A DNA stretch of 64,000 bases, from NCBI RefSeq assembly GCF_963678635.1, contig NC_087062.1:69906223-69970222 (forward strand), written 5' to 3'. The stretch is from Symsagittifera roscoffensis. Taxonomy: Eukaryota; Xenacoelomorpha; Acoela; Convolutidae. Within the stretch, counting starts at the first letter, position 1. Each line of letters opens with the position of its first letter. Under the pieces are notes generated by a model. It did not search any database, was not told where the DNA came from, and was given only the letters and a program-made list of their open reading frames with translations. The position numbers and the translations under genes are program-made. Below, one piece after another: positions 45,734 to 57,116 of the stretch.

Positions 45734-46606
45734 CTAGTACATACAGCAGACCCTCTCTTCGTCGCAGAGAGTCAGAACTGCATGGCACCACGCATATGGA
45801 AGATACAAACTTTTCCCCTCCTCAAGAACACCATAGTGGACTAGTTTCTTCTGCCGAGGACCAAGGTTCCTCAGATACTTAGCAGCATCAGTGAACCCCA
45901 TCTCCGAATCATTGCTACCGGCCAGGCGCTCAAGTTCACCAGAGAGATTAACTTCAGATGTCATCAGCCACAACTTTCGGCCCCCCAGAAGACACAAAAC
46001 AGCATCATCTTCCTCATCCAAGTCTTGATGGAAAGTCCGGAAGGACGAGGACTCTACAAAAATACCTTGGAGAAGAGAAGAAAAGACCTGCTTTGGCCAT
46101 CTGGTCTGACCTCCAGACATGACGCCAATAACACCCTTAGCTGTCACACTAGGAGTCTCTCGACAGTTAACTCCAACCTCCCAGCCAGTGAACAATGACC
46201 CTTCTACGTTGAGGTCGCTGATACGTTTAAGACCTCTAAGTTGCTTCTAAAACAAAACGAACAATTGATGCACACCCGCTATACTCTACTACTATGATAC
46301 AATGGAATAAATGCTACTCACAGTCTCAGCTTTCGGAAACCGCAGAACTGCCCTATCCACGATTGCAGCTTCCTTCCTTGAAGACTGGATCTCATCCAAC
46401 GACTTTACAGGAATCGGAGTGAAACCCAGATCTCCTCTGGTCACTGCATCGAAGAAACCCTGCAGGTCCTCCCGGTCGACAGCGCCCCGCCTACTGGACC
46501 TTCGCACCTCGCCATGTGGAGGCAGACGTGGTGCTCTGCCCGACTCCGCCCTGCTCTTTCTCTCTTTTGTCTCGTGCACTGTGAATGGATAGTCGTACCC
46601 AGACAT
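45734..46606 (-). CDS. JmjC/cupin-type Fe(II)/2-oxoglutarate oxygenase-like gene, antisense cargo of the Pao/BEL element
   Basis: Two exons on the minus strand, 46606-46322 and 46246-45734, joined across a 75 bp intron with donor GTGAGT and acceptor gttttgttttag. The join is in phase 0 and gives 265 codons without a stop. The N-terminal part is basic and Arg-rich (residues about 13-45). The C-terminal half has the double-stranded beta-helix marks of JmjC proteins: F-R-T-F-H-Q-D (His168 and Asp170 as iron ligands), GGRKLWLM (183-190, with the Lys that could contact 2-oxoglutarate) and GKSLYLPYAWCHAV (239-252, third ligand His250). JmjC enzymes hydroxylate or demethylate proteins, often histones; the substrate here is unknown. 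Base composition is clearly more GC-rich than the surrounding element. The gene ends shortly after the last ligand, so the C-terminal helices of larger JmjC proteins are missing. Confidence 0.72.
46247..46321 (-). other. Intron of the antisense JmjC-like gene
   Basis: 75 bp, AT-rich, from GTGAGTAG (46321 downward) to ...ttcgttttgttttag (46247). Length and sites are ordinary for a small invertebrate intron. A spliced gene inside a retroelement must lie antisense to the genomic RNA to keep its intron, as it does here. Confidence 0.7.
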
Positions 46607-46635
46607 AATAACGATCTGAAAATTGAAGATACTTC

Positions 46636-46648
46636 AAGGGAGGCGGAA
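46636..46648 (+). other. Polypurine tract
   Basis: AAGGGAGGCGGAA directly precedes the 3' LTR, where plus-strand priming is expected. The first bases of the putative antisense gene transcript would pass through this tract. Confidence 0.85.
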
Positions 46649-46851
46649 TGTTGAAGCCTAAAAAAGACATCTCAACTTTCTACTTGAACTAAATCTACGA
46701 TTGAACTGATTTACTTATTTAAAACCGCATTTTTACAAAAATCAATTGACTTCTATCTATAACTCGTGAAATAATTTACACTCTTTGCGAATCACTAGTT
46801 TTATTCAGTCGGATTGGTGATTTTTCATTTCCCAACTTTTGCTGCACAACA
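46649..46851 (+). repeat. Pao/BEL 3' LTR
   Basis: Direct copy of 39520-39722, followed by target duplication CTTGA. Its 3' ~120 bp (from about 46731) was copied again to 49548-49667. Confidence 0.93.
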
Positions 46852-47569
46852 CTTGAAAAAGTTCGAAGTATCATAGCTTGAATAGCTTGCTTAGAAAAAA
46901 TTGAACTTTTGGTAAAACGATTCGGTCTACGAAGCGCTTGGATTTTTTTCGAAGTTCATGGCTTGATTAGCTCGCGCAGAAAATTTTTTTTGCAAAACGT
47001 TTCCTAATAAATAACTTGTAAATATTTCATTTTTTTATAGCTACAATAGCTTGATTAAGTCAATTTCAAATTTTTTTCCGAACTGATTCGCTCCATTAGC
47101 TCGCTTAAGAAAACTAAATGTTCGCAAAATGCTTTGATCTAAACAACTCGAAATATTTCAATTGATTCTAGCTTCAATAACTTGCTTCAGTAAAACGTGA
47201 GTGTTTTTGCCAACCAGTTTGCTCCATGCAAATCTTGAAATATTGAAGTGTAATAGCTTGAACAACTTGCTTAGAAAAGCTTTTTGCACTCCGATTCGCT
47301 TCATGAAATTAACTTGAGTCATTTATCGTTTCGTAGCTTGAATAGCTTGCTCAGAGTAAGTTTGATTTTTTCCAGAACTGATTCGTTCTATGAAACGTAA
47401 AGTTTACAAACCGATTTACGATCTGGCTCAGCTAGAGATTTCGACATTTCATAGCTTTATCAGAACAGCAACTATTTTTTGCGAGCTGGTTGATTACTGG
47501 AGAAAGGCTTGCTAGTTTGTAATTGAAATTGGTGTTGCTTCATTATCGAACCTTAGCAGTTTCTAGGAC

Positions 47570-47650
47570 CCATTGCACTTGGTCTGGAGGTTATGCAGTT
47601 GCTTTTGCCACCTATGGTCTGGGGTTCGCGTCCTGGTCGGACCTTTTTTT
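47570..47650 (+). repeat. tRNA-like head
   Basis: tggtctggaggttatgcagt followed by tggtctggggttcgcgtcct has A-box- and B-box-like parts, with the TTCGCGTCC loop ending in a CGGACC 3' side. Duplicated at 50300-50375 and related to 32925-32950. It heads a dispersed repeat, not a functional tRNA. Confidence 0.5.
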
Positions 47651-48704
47651 TTCAGTAGCTGAAATTGAATTTTTTCCGAGTGGAATTGATTAATCGGACT
47701 ATAGTTTGTGGGCTTATGTTTTGTCGGATTAGTAGCCACATCACAATTAGTTGCCACACCACAGTGGTATAATTTCTGTTTTCTTTGGTATTTCTAAAAA
47801 ATTGTTGATTTTAACATGAGATTAGTTTCCTCAGTTTTTTTGGTTTTTGGGCAATTGGCGTCTAACCTCCTGTTGTTGGCTTAGTGAATGCTCGGAAAAT
47901 ACTAAAAACTTGTTTAATGCTAGTGGTTGTAATAATCCTCTGTTTTGCTGAGGTTGAATGATTCGTATTTCCAAAAAAAATGTGATTTTTTCTGACAACA
48001 ATTTTCTGTGTCTTTCTTTGTTTTCTGGTCAGTAGATGTCCATTCAAGTTTTGTTAGCTTACTGAACGCTTGGGAAATAAAAAAATTTTCTCAATGCTAG
48101 TGGTTGTGTTTCTCGTCTGTTTTGCTCTGAGATTGATTTTTTGTATTTCAAAAAAATGTTAAATTTTTCGGAAGCTTTTTATGACAACAATTTCCTGACA
48201 TTTTTATGTTTCAGATTAATTGATGTCTAACCACGTGTTGTTGGCTTAGTGAAAGCTCGGAGAATACTAAAAGGTTGCATTATGGTAGCGGTTGTGTTTC
48301 TCGACTGTTTTTTCTGAGATTGAATTTTTCGTATATTCATAAAAATGTTGATTTTTTCAAGTTTTTTTTTCGACTTTTTTTATTTCCATCTTACTGATTA
48401 TTTGGTGGCATGCGCAATGCTGCGCTTTCGTTGTATATCGCAAGTGTCTTTTCCAGCTGTCTGTTGGCTATTCTTTTCCAACTGTCTGTTGGCTATTTGC
48501 AAAATATATCCAACTTCTTAAGATTTTCTCATTGCGGTAATTTTGTTTAACCGGTGGTGAGAAACTTAGCTGTACGTTTTTGTGAGTTTTTGAAGGCGAG
48601 AATTGCATGGTTTTTTTTCAAGTTAAATTAATGAATCGTTATCAAGATGTTTTCATAATTTGTGTTGAAACTTTAAGAACGCAAATAATTTTTTATAATC
48701 AGTG

Positions 48705-48728
48705 ATATATATATATATATATATATAA
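48705..48728. repeat. (AT)n microsatellite
   Basis: About 11 AT units, expanded to about 20 in the duplicate at 51498-51537. Confidence 0.9.
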
Positions 48729-48884
48729 TCACAGGGTATCTTTCGGTTTTTTCTATTCAAATTGAGAAATGTTCATTCTGCTTTTTCTCGAAAATTTGAG
48801 AACTTTGAAAGAGCTGAGTCATACCTTTAACGGAGAGTGAAAAATGCTGGATTTCGCGAAAAAATAATGTTTTTCAGATCAATG

Positions 48885-49146
48885 ACTGGTTCTTGTTCTG
48901 TATTGATGGTGTGCTTAGGAAACATCTGTCGATCGCCAATTGCTGAAGCTTTGCTCCGTCACAAATGAAATGTAATTAAGAACTCATCATCAACGGCTGC
49001 TAAAGTCTCTGAATTGACTGTGGACAGCTGCGGTACTGCGGGATATCATATAGGGAACCCACCAGACAGTCGAGGTCTGCTAATTATGAAGAAGAACGGC
49101 ATCGAGACATCTCATAGATGTCGCAAACTGAGGTACAATTTTTAGA
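48885..49146 (+). pseudogene. LMW protein tyrosine phosphatase, copy A (broken, exon 1 only)
   Basis: Codes for the same exon 1 as copy B, including VCLGNICRSPIAEALLRHK with the CX5R active site, but the next codon is TGA where copy B has TGG (Trp). The duplication that created it ends before exon 2, so it also lacks the second half. Exon end ACTGAG|GTACAA is retained. Confidence 0.85.
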
Positions 49147-49547
49147 CACAATCCTTTATATTTCTTTGAAAGAAGGGAGTGTTCGCTTAATTAGTTCATT
49201 AATTCTTATTTTTTGAAACTAAATGTGAAGATGGCGCATAAATGTAGCTTGACCTTGAATTTCTAAAATTGAATTTAATTTGTATATTCAATTTGTAAGA
49301 CCATTCAGTTACTAGATAAAAGCTTGACATATGAGCTGATCATCTCATCGCCATTACGGCGTCCCTGGTTAAGAAATATAGGCAAAGTTTTTTGGTTATT
49401 TTTCTGGGTTGGTAGTGTTAACTTTTCAGGCAACAAGCACGGATCATGGTTGGCGCCAAACATCCGGCTTTTTGATTGAGAGGTGGCGACATAACACTTC
49501 ACTACTCCTTCCCTTTATGAAAAAAATGGCATTTTGATCAGGTTTTT

Positions 49548-51491
49548 ACAAAAATCAATTGACTTTTATCTATAACTCGTGAAATAATTTACACTCTTTG
49601 CGAATCACTAGTTTTATTCAGTCGGATTGGTGATTTTTCATTTCCCAACTTTTGCTGCACAACACTTGAAAAAGTTCGAAGTATCATAGCTTGAATAGCT
49701 TGCTTAGAAAAAATTGAACTTTTGGTAAAACGATTCGGTCTACGAAGCGCTTGGATTTTTTCGAAGTTCATGGCTTGATTAGCTCGCGCAGAAATTTTTT
49801 TTTGCAAAACGTTTCCTAATAAATAACTTGTAAATATTTCATTTTTTTATAGCTACAATAGCTTGATTAAGTCAATTTCAAATTTTTTTCCGAACTGATT
49901 CGCATTTTGCTTCAGTAAAACGTGAGTGTTTTTGCCAACCAGTTTGCTCCATGCAAATCTTGAAATATTGAAGTGTAATAGCTTGAACAACTTGCTTAGA
50001 AAAGCTTTTTGCACTCCGATTCGCTTCATGAAATTAACTTGAGTCATTTATCGTTTCGTAGCTTGAATAGCTTGCTCAGAGTAAGTTTGATTTTTTCCAG
50101 AACTGATTCGTTCTATGAAACGTAAAGTTTACAAACCGATTTACGATCTGGCTCAGCTAGAGATTTCGACATTTCATAGCTTTATCAGAACAGCAACTAT
50201 TTTTTGCGAGCTGGTTGATTACTGGAGAAAGGCTTGCTAGTTTGTAATTGAAATTGGTGTTGCTTCATTATCGAACCTTAGCAGTTTCTAGGACCCATTG
50301 CACTTGGTCTGGAGATTATGCAGTTGCTTTTGCCACCTATGGTCTGGGGTTCGCGTCCTGGTCGGACCTTTTTTTTTCAGTAGCTGAAATTGAATTTTTT
50401 CCGAGTGGAATTGATTAATCGGACTATAGTTTGTGGGCTTATGTTTTGTCGGATTAGTAGCCACATCACAATTAGTTGCCACACCACAGTGGTATAATTT
50501 CTGTTTTCTTTGGTATTTCTAAAAAATTGTTGATTTTAACATGAGATTAGTTTCCTCAGTTTTTTTGGTTTTTGGGCAATTGGCGTCTAACCTCCTGTTG
50601 TTGGCTTAGTGAATGCTCGGAAAATACTAAAAACTTGTTTAATGCTAGTGGTTGTAATAATCCTCTGTTTTGCTGAGGTTAAATGATTCGTATTTCCAAA
50701 AAAAATGTGATTTTTTCTGACAACAATTTTCTGTGTCTTTCTTTGTTTTCTGGTCAGTAGATGTCCATTCAAGTTTTGTTGGCTTACTGAACGCTTGGGA
50801 AATAAAAAAATTTCTCAATGCTAGTGGTTGTGTTTCTCGTCTCTTTTGCTCTGAGATTGATTTTTTGTATTTCAAAAAAAAAATGTTAAATTTTTCGGAA
50901 GCTTTTTATGACAACAATTTCCTGACATTTTTATGTTTCAGATTAATTGATGTCTAACCACGTGTTGTTGGCTTAGTGAAAGCTCGGAGATTACTAAAAG
51001 GTTGCATTATGGTAGCGGTTGTATTTCTGGACTGTTTTTTTTCTGAGATTGAATTTTTCGTATATTCATAAAAATGTTGATTTTTTCAAGTTTTTTTTTT
51101 TCGACTTTTTTTATTTCCATCTTACTGATTATTTGGTGGCATGCGCAATGCTGCGCTTTCGTTGTATATCGCAAGTGTCTTTTCCAGCTGTCTGTTGGCT
51201 ATTCTTTTCCAACTGTCTGTTGGCTATTTGCAAAATATATCCAACTTCTTAAGATTTTCTCATTGCGGTAAGTTTGTTTAGCCGGTGGTGAGAAACTTAG
51301 CTGTACGTTTTTGTGAGTTTTTGAAGGCGAGAATTGCATGGTTTTTTTTCAGTTTAAATTAATGAATCGTTATCAAGATGTTTTCATAATTTGTGTTGAA
51401 ACTTTCGAATATGCTTGAAATTTTTTTTTCTGCTACTCTGATGATTGTTTGGGTCACATCAATTAAGAACGCAAATAATTTTTTATAATCA

Positions 51492-51539
<48 letters not shown>

Positions 51540-52362
51540 CACAGGGTATCTTTCGGTTTTTTTCTATTCAAATTGAGAAATGTTCATTCTGCTTTTTCTC
51601 GAAAATTTGAGAACTTTGAAAGAGCTGAGTCATACCTTTAACGGAGAGTGAAAAATGCTGGATTTCGCGAAAAAATAATGTTTTTCAGATCAATGACTGG
51701 TTCTTGTTCTGTATTGATGGTGTGCTTAGGAAACATCTGTCGATCGCCAATTGCTGAAGCTTTGCTCCGTCACAAATGGAATGTAATTAAGAACTCATCA
51801 TCAACGGCTGCTAAAGTCTCTGAATTGACTGTGGACAGCTGCGGTACTGCGGGATATCATATAGGGAACCCACCAGACATTCGAGGTCTGCTAATTATGA
51901 AGAAGAACGGCATCGAGACATCTCATAGATGTCGCAAACTGAGGTACAATTTTTAGACACAATCCTTTATATTTCTTTGAAAGAAGGGAGTGTTCGCTTA
52001 ATTAGTTCATTAATTCTTATTTTTTGTAACTAAATGTGAAGATGGCGCATAAATGTAGCTTGACCTTGAATTTCTGAAATTGAATTTAATTTGTATATTC
52101 AATTTGTAAGACCATTCAGTTACTAGATAAAAGCCTGACATATGAGCTGATCATCTCATCGCCATTACGGCGTCCCTGGTTAAGAAATATAGGCAAAGTT
52201 TTTTGGTTATTTTTCTGGGTTGGTAGTGTTACCTTTTCAGGCAACAAGCACGGATCATGGTTGGCGCCAAACATCCGGCTTTTTGATTGAGAGGTGGCGA
52301 CATAACACTTCACTACTCCTTCCCTTTATGAAAAAAATGGCATTTTGATCAGGTTTTCTACC
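49548..52362 (+). repeat. 2.8 kb tandem duplication, right copy
   Basis: Matches the left copy with few changes, apart from a ~130 bp deletion near 49903, small insertions (for instance near 51410-51465) and a longer (AT)n tract at 51498-51537. It diverges from the left copy after gatcaggtttt at about 52356. Confidence 0.9.
51498..51537. repeat. (AT)n microsatellite, expanded copy
   Basis: A pure AT tract, longer than in its duplicate at 48705-48728, as expected from slippage. Confidence 0.9.
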
Positions 52363-52847
52363 AGGAGCAAGTCCATTTTTGAAGTTTCGAAATTTGTATA
52401 GATTTACAGAGATGCAATCTATTCTGAGAAAAAGTTGACTGCTTTTTTCCCGTTAATAGAAATTTATTTAACCTGCTCCTTGTGTTGACTAGTTTTTGTA
52501 AAATTGCAGTTTTTGTAAATGTTTTTGAATGTAAAATTTCTAGCATAATGTACATTGAATGTAAAAGGGCCGTTTTTAGAATCCAGTTTCATTTTAGGTC
52601 TTCAGATGCCGATGACTTCGATTACATTTTCTGCATGGACTATTCGAATGTGCAAAATGTCAAGAGGGTTCTGCCTCAGTCTGCACACAGTAAAGTTCTT
52701 CTGTTGGGAAGCTTCGATCCTCAGGGCGTAGAAGAGATTGAAGACCCTTATTATGGGTCGGAAGATGGTTTTGATGTCTGTTTCGAACATTGTGGACGAT
52801 GCTTGGATGAATTCATCAAACAGAAATTGTTAGCTCTGACTAGCTGA
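51693..52847 (+). CDS. LMW protein tyrosine phosphatase, copy B
   Basis: Two exons, 51693-51943 and 52598-52847, join in phase 2 across a 654 bp intron (donor GTACAA, acceptor cattttag) to give 166 codons. The family dephosphorylates phosphotyrosine (some members act as arsenate reductases) in the cytosol. The P-loop VCLGNICRSPIAE gives catalytic Cys11 and Arg17. The DPYYGSEDGF segment near the C terminus supplies the general-acid Asp and the two adjacent Tyr known in eukaryotic members. GTAGYHIGNPPDIRG is the conserved substrate-side loop. The ATG at 51693 follows a tttttcag acceptor; an in-frame ATG at 51678 lies before it. This copy is closest to the standard LMW-PTP sequence. Confidence 0.83.
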
Positions 52848-53205
52848 TGCTGCATGTACCGTAGTAAACAAAATTGAATGTTACTACGAAACTGCTAAAA
52901 TTAGAAATAACAGTTTATTTTTGGATTGACTTACTATGTCGGTGCAATGACAATATGGTTAAACTTGGTTCCGAGTGGAGAAATTTCGGGGCTCAAACTT
53001 CGAAGTGTTGTTGTTGTAGTGGGATATGTTTCGTCTGAGCGACATCTTTAGAAAGCGTTGTTTAATTTTTGTCATCATTATCACTTATATATACTTGATA
53101 ATTGTCATACTTCAGTTTTTGTAGATTGTCATACTTCAGTTTTTGTAGACTGTCGTACTTCAGTTTTGTAGATGATCAATTGATTTAAGTTCTGATCCAT
53201 TTGAA

Positions 53206-53400
53206 ATGACCTCTCTATCTGTTCTATATGTGTGTCATGGAACTAAGTGTCATTCCACTATGGCTCAGCAGTACCTTTTGCAGATGGTGCTCAAAGCTCT
53301 TGAAGGCTCTTCCTTGAAGAAGTTGACTAATATCGATAGTTGTGGGACTGAAGACGATGACTTTGGAAGCTAGCCGGACCCTGGAACTGACTGAGACTGT
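53206..53400 (+). pseudogene. LMW protein tyrosine phosphatase, copy C exon 1 (broken)
   Basis: Homology to the family starts at ATG 53206 (MTSLSVLYVCHGTKCHSTMA) and runs through IDSCGTEDDDFGS to a TAG. The active-site Arg is His (CHGTKCH), so the CX5R motif is lost. After the TAG, PDPGT is still readable before the similarity decays. Confidence 0.78.
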
Positions 53401-53676
53401 CCCGAAAAAGCACGAGTTGCATTTTGTCGCATGTAGCACGATTGTTTGTGTAAGCCTCAGCTGTTCATTAAAAAGTTTTAATTTGCTGGTGTGAAATAGA
53501 GTATATTATCACAGAACCAATCAAAATTAATATTATATATTTATTATGAAACGTTTAATCCAATAAATATAGTACATTTTTGAAATGCATAATTTATACA
53601 ACTGTGAAATTATTAACCTGATATGCGTTAGGTTAATTGTAAACAATTTCAAAGCAATTTGTAAGTTAACTTTACT

Positions 53677-54575
53677 ACGCTTGCAAAAGCAAGTGTCTTG
53701 TAATCGGGAACAAGACTTTTTCCCGTAAACAACTCTTCTCACATCTGAAGTTGAAACTGAAGTTACTTTAGTAGTAAATCGTAGCAACTTCGAGAATGCT
53801 TCTCACTTGACCTAGAGGTTTGAGGTTTGCGGTTTTTTTTGTGTTGTTTTTGCACATTAGGTCTGAGGTTTGAGTCCCGGCTGGACTTTTTGGTTCAGTA
53901 TGTATGAAATGATTTTTAAAATTTCCGAGAAAAATTGAGTTTTCGGATGTTTTGGCGGCTTAGTTGCCACTTTGTGTTGACACTTTGTGGAGTTTTTTGT
54001 GCGATCAAAAATTATCGCCGTAGATGCAAGTGTTTTTGATGTATTCTGTAATTCATAAAAAAATATATTAGCCCTGACTTTGTTTATTTTCTTTTTTTTT
54101 TGTTTTTGTGTCGTTTAAATGCTTCATTCGGCCTAAATGTTTTCGGCTTATATTTTTTCGACTTACTAGCTGTGATTTTTGTCGCTTCAAGGGCTAAAAA
54201 TGATTGATTAGAATTATCAGGTCGTTTGTCATGCAAAAGTTCATAATTTAAAAACTTAATTGCTAAAAAAAAATTTATGTAAACAATTTCTTATGGCATT
54301 TTTTGTTTTCGGCTCAATGAACGGCTTAAAGCGGCTGCTTTTGTCTCAATAATATTTTTGTCGTTGAAAAGTTGATTGTGGGCTGCTCTTTGAAAATTTA
54401 AAGACTTATAGAATGCTGTTTGTTGTGTTTCTTGACTATTTTTCTGAATTTTTTTCATTTCTTATAAAATATATATTTTTTCGGTTTTGTTATTTCGGTC
54501 TCATTTTCTATTTGCTAGCTTGCGTTGTATCGCAAGTGATGCGAAGCTCGGCTTTGCTTCTGTGTCCAAATCAGT
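53677..54575 (+). repeat. Complete-looking tRNA-headed repeat inserted in copy C intron
   Basis: Begins with a small hairpin GCTTGC-aaaa-GCAAG and tcttgtaatcggga, then a tRNA-like part (cacttgacctagaggtttga ... ggtttgagtcccggctggac, about 53803-53886). The body has ~186 bp monomer sequence (54300-54470), and the end is tatcgcaagtgatgcgaagc with a hairpin at 54541-54557. It lies in what was the intron of the phosphatase copy C. Confidence 0.55.
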
Positions 54576-54849
54576 TACTTTCGGGTTGTTGAATTCGCTT
54601 ATCGTCCAATTTCCACCAAAATTCGCTTGTCTTTTCTAACCCCCAAAAATTCGTCAGGAGCTGAAACTTATTCCTAATAGCTTTTGATTTTATTTTTTTT
54701 TCACGTATTTGGCTACTAATAAAGTTCTGTTGAAATAAATTTGGCTTATATATGAAGTAAACTTCAAGAAATCTGACGTAACAAAAAAATTGGTTGTCGG
54801 TAGTTCAATGGAATATATACATGATTTTAATACTAAGTATGTTTTAGAC

Positions 54850-55062
54850 CTGAAACCGACAGCCAGTTTGATCACATTCTGTGTATGGACAGTTATTTAT
54901 GATGGCAGTGAAAAGCTATCTGAAGACTATCAAGACTTCAGCCAATATTGAACTCCTTGGAAAGTTCGACACAAAAGGCGTAGAAGATGTGTTCAACGCT
55001 TGGATGTGCCCTGTTAGTGAATTTAGGAAGGTTTGTCAACACATCGAGTTCAATAGATGAAT
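54850..55062 (+). pseudogene. LMW protein tyrosine phosphatase, copy C exon 2 (broken)
   Basis: After an acceptor-like gttttag, PETDSQFDHILCMDSYL matches the start of exon 2 in the other copies. A TGA with a frame change follows, and the similarity resumes as KSYLKTIKTSANIELLGKFD. The general-acid segment is changed (NAWMCPVSEF instead of DPxxGSxxxF), so it could not be catalytic. Confidence 0.7.
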
Positions 55063-55503
55063 TTTTCAAAACTTTAATGCCCTTAATTTGTCTGCTTCTA
55101 TCGAAAATTCAGCCTTTCAGTTGAAATCTTAAGTTACGAATTATTTATTTGTGAACTTGAACTGAATTTTGTATGGAAATTCTATTCCATAGTGGTGTTA
55201 TTTCGTCGTGAGGCGACAATTCGGCTGCGAGCGACAATTGGTAGCATTTCAAGAAGCGGCATTTAATGGCTGAGCAATTTGGCATTATAATTATGTAAAT
55301 AATTCGGAATAATTTGAGTCAGCAATGTACAGCAACCAATCTGCCATGACTTAGCGGGTGTAGAAAATAGATGTGCACATGGCCGTCAGTGCGAATCTTC
55401 GGTGGTATGTACTTTTTTCAGTTGACTCTGACAACTACCGAATTTCCTTTTTTCTCAATCAAGTTTTTGAATTTAGTATACAGAGATGCAGAAAAGACTA
55501 TAG

Positions 55504-55725
55504 AGCTCCGTTCGAATAGGTTCGGAGGAAAAGGAGAACGAGCCAGAGCTTGTTCCGTCAACTGTGGACGATTTGAATGAGTTGAACGTGAATCAATTAC
55601 TAGGCCATCTTCATTCCACAAAGAATAAAGAGGCGAGTAAGATTCAATACTCCATTGAAGGGAATGTATATGTAAACAAAATCGCATATGCCAGAACAGT
55701 AAGAAGTCAACTGATTCGCCTCTAA
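55504..55725 (+). CDS. Candidate exon of unknown gene
   Basis: An open frame of 73 codons begins after an actatag acceptor-like site and ends in TAA. The product is hydrophilic (GSEEKENEPELVPS ... NVNQLLGHLHSTKNKEASK ... NKIAYARTVRSQLIRL) and looks more coding-like than the surrounding AT-rich DNA. No start codon, partner exon or homologous family was recognised, so it may be a fragment. Confidence 0.25.
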   Translation, partial: SSVRIGSEEKENEPELVPSTVDDLNELNVNQLLGHLHSTKNKEASKIQYSIEGNVYVNKIAYARTVRSQLIRL

Positions 55726-56880
55726 CGACTAGTCGTTTTATAGACAATGAGCCATCAACAGACAACAAAATCCTCAAGATGAACTAGTCTGTTTTTGAGT
55801 GTAGGGAGCAACTATTTGTTTTACTTGGTATCGAGTTTCAATTTGGTATTGGAATTGCTAATTTTCAAGCCAAAAATCATCAACCCAACATAATCTAGAT
55901 TGTCGCTCGTTTCACTCCACACACCATCTGTTTGCATGTCCTGGAAGCTTGTTGAGTGTTTGCCCAATTTTGGTTCCGTTCATTCTGTGATGCTCTGGGA
56001 TTTTCGATTCCTGGTTTCAGATTATTTTGCTTGTTGTAAATCCTTTTCGCTCGTTTTGTCACATCATTTTGGATTTCAACCTAAATTTTTGTCGAAAATT
56101 TTTTCATCGTTGTAAATAAGGCCGAACTTGTGACTGGTTTGCCTTATTTTGGAATATCTTTCAATTTATTTATTGTTCATAAATTTCCAGTGCTAATGGA
56201 GGTAACGAAGCGATAATGACTATGAAACTTGTTGTTTTAATCGGTGATAAGATTTTGCCCACCTCAATTTTTCGACAGCATTTTCGAAATTTTGCTTTTT
56301 TAGCTACCGAATTTCAACTCTTGTCTTATAATAAATATATTTTTCACCCGTCTAATTTCGATTTAAGTACCTCCGTCTTCTTTGATTGTCGTCTTATTTC
56401 CTAGGCCCCATTGCGTCGTTTGTATTGGTTATGCTTGAGAAAACGTTTTTGTTGTTTTAATGTTTTTAAGATATTAGAGTAGTCGGACTTATTGCTTCAT
56501 ATGCAAATTATGCAACAGATATAACATTAAAACGAATATACTGAATTAATTTTGTAATGCAGCAATAAACTGAATATTTTAAAGCTCCTTTTCTTCGTCG
56601 AAATTTTTACGCTTGCAATTAACAAGCGTTATCAAATCGGAATGAACCTTTTTTAGGTTAACAGTCAGTTAACGAAATCAGTTGAATCAATTGCTGATAT
56701 GATGCTGACACCCTCAGTTTCATGAAAATTCATTTTTAGCTCATAAGTGCAATGTTTGTTAGTGGGAACTTTTTCTGAATTAAACTGATTTTTTTTTGTC
56801 GGCTTCATTGATTTCGTTCCAATTTTTGTCGGCTTACTTGCCGCATGTATTAAATTTTAAATAAATTTTCTATTCAATTG
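55726..56880. other. Non-coding region
   Basis: AT-rich; scattered short frames with no motif. A gcgacaattcggctgcgagcgacaatt word just upstream (55212) is related to the foldback segment at 13690. No gene is evident. Confidence 0.4.
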
Positions 56881-56889
56881 CTTTGATAA

Positions 56890-57062
56890 ATTCAAAGTTA
56901 GCTTACCATCCAGCGCATCTGGTGTAGTGATGACTCATAAGCTTGTGACGATAAAGCCCTGGGTTTTTAATCCGTGCCGGACCTATTTTTTAAACTAGAA
57001 ATTCAGTTTTCGGACTATTGTCCGTCTGTTTTATTTCGTCTGCTTAGATTCCTTTTCACGAA

Positions 57063-57116
<54 letters not shown>

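Larger units (their letters stand above)
39520..46851 (+). mobile_element. Full-length Pao/BEL LTR retrotransposon (7.3 kb) with antisense cargo gene
   Basis: Complete ends: 203 bp LTRs (39520-39722 and 46649-46851), primer-binding site, polypurine tract, and 5 bp target duplication CTTGA (39515-39519 and 46852-46856). The order gag, Asp protease, reverse transcriptase, RNase H, integrase, DUF5641 is that of Pao/BEL elements. The coding region has about seven lesions and is inactive. The 1.6 kb between pol and the 3' LTR, usually short or carrying a sense envelope, instead contains an antisense two-exon JmjC-like gene. The two LTRs look near-identical over the stretches compared by eye, so the insertion is young despite the damaged pol. 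Confidence 0.95.
46731..49547 (+). repeat. 2.8 kb tandem duplication, left copy
   Basis: Begins inside the 3' LTR (tacaaaaatcaattgacttc) and ends at ggcattttgatcaggttttt, where the second copy starts. It contains the remainder of duplication unit C, repeat monomers, an (AT)n tract at 48705-48728 and a broken phosphatase exon. Because it starts inside the LTR, it arose after the retroelement inserted. Confidence 0.9.

Noticed and set aside
46311-46592. 93-codon plus-strand frame opposite the JmjC exon 1
   Set aside because: Shadow of the antisense exon; the spliced minus-strand gene explains the open frame and has the domain motifs.
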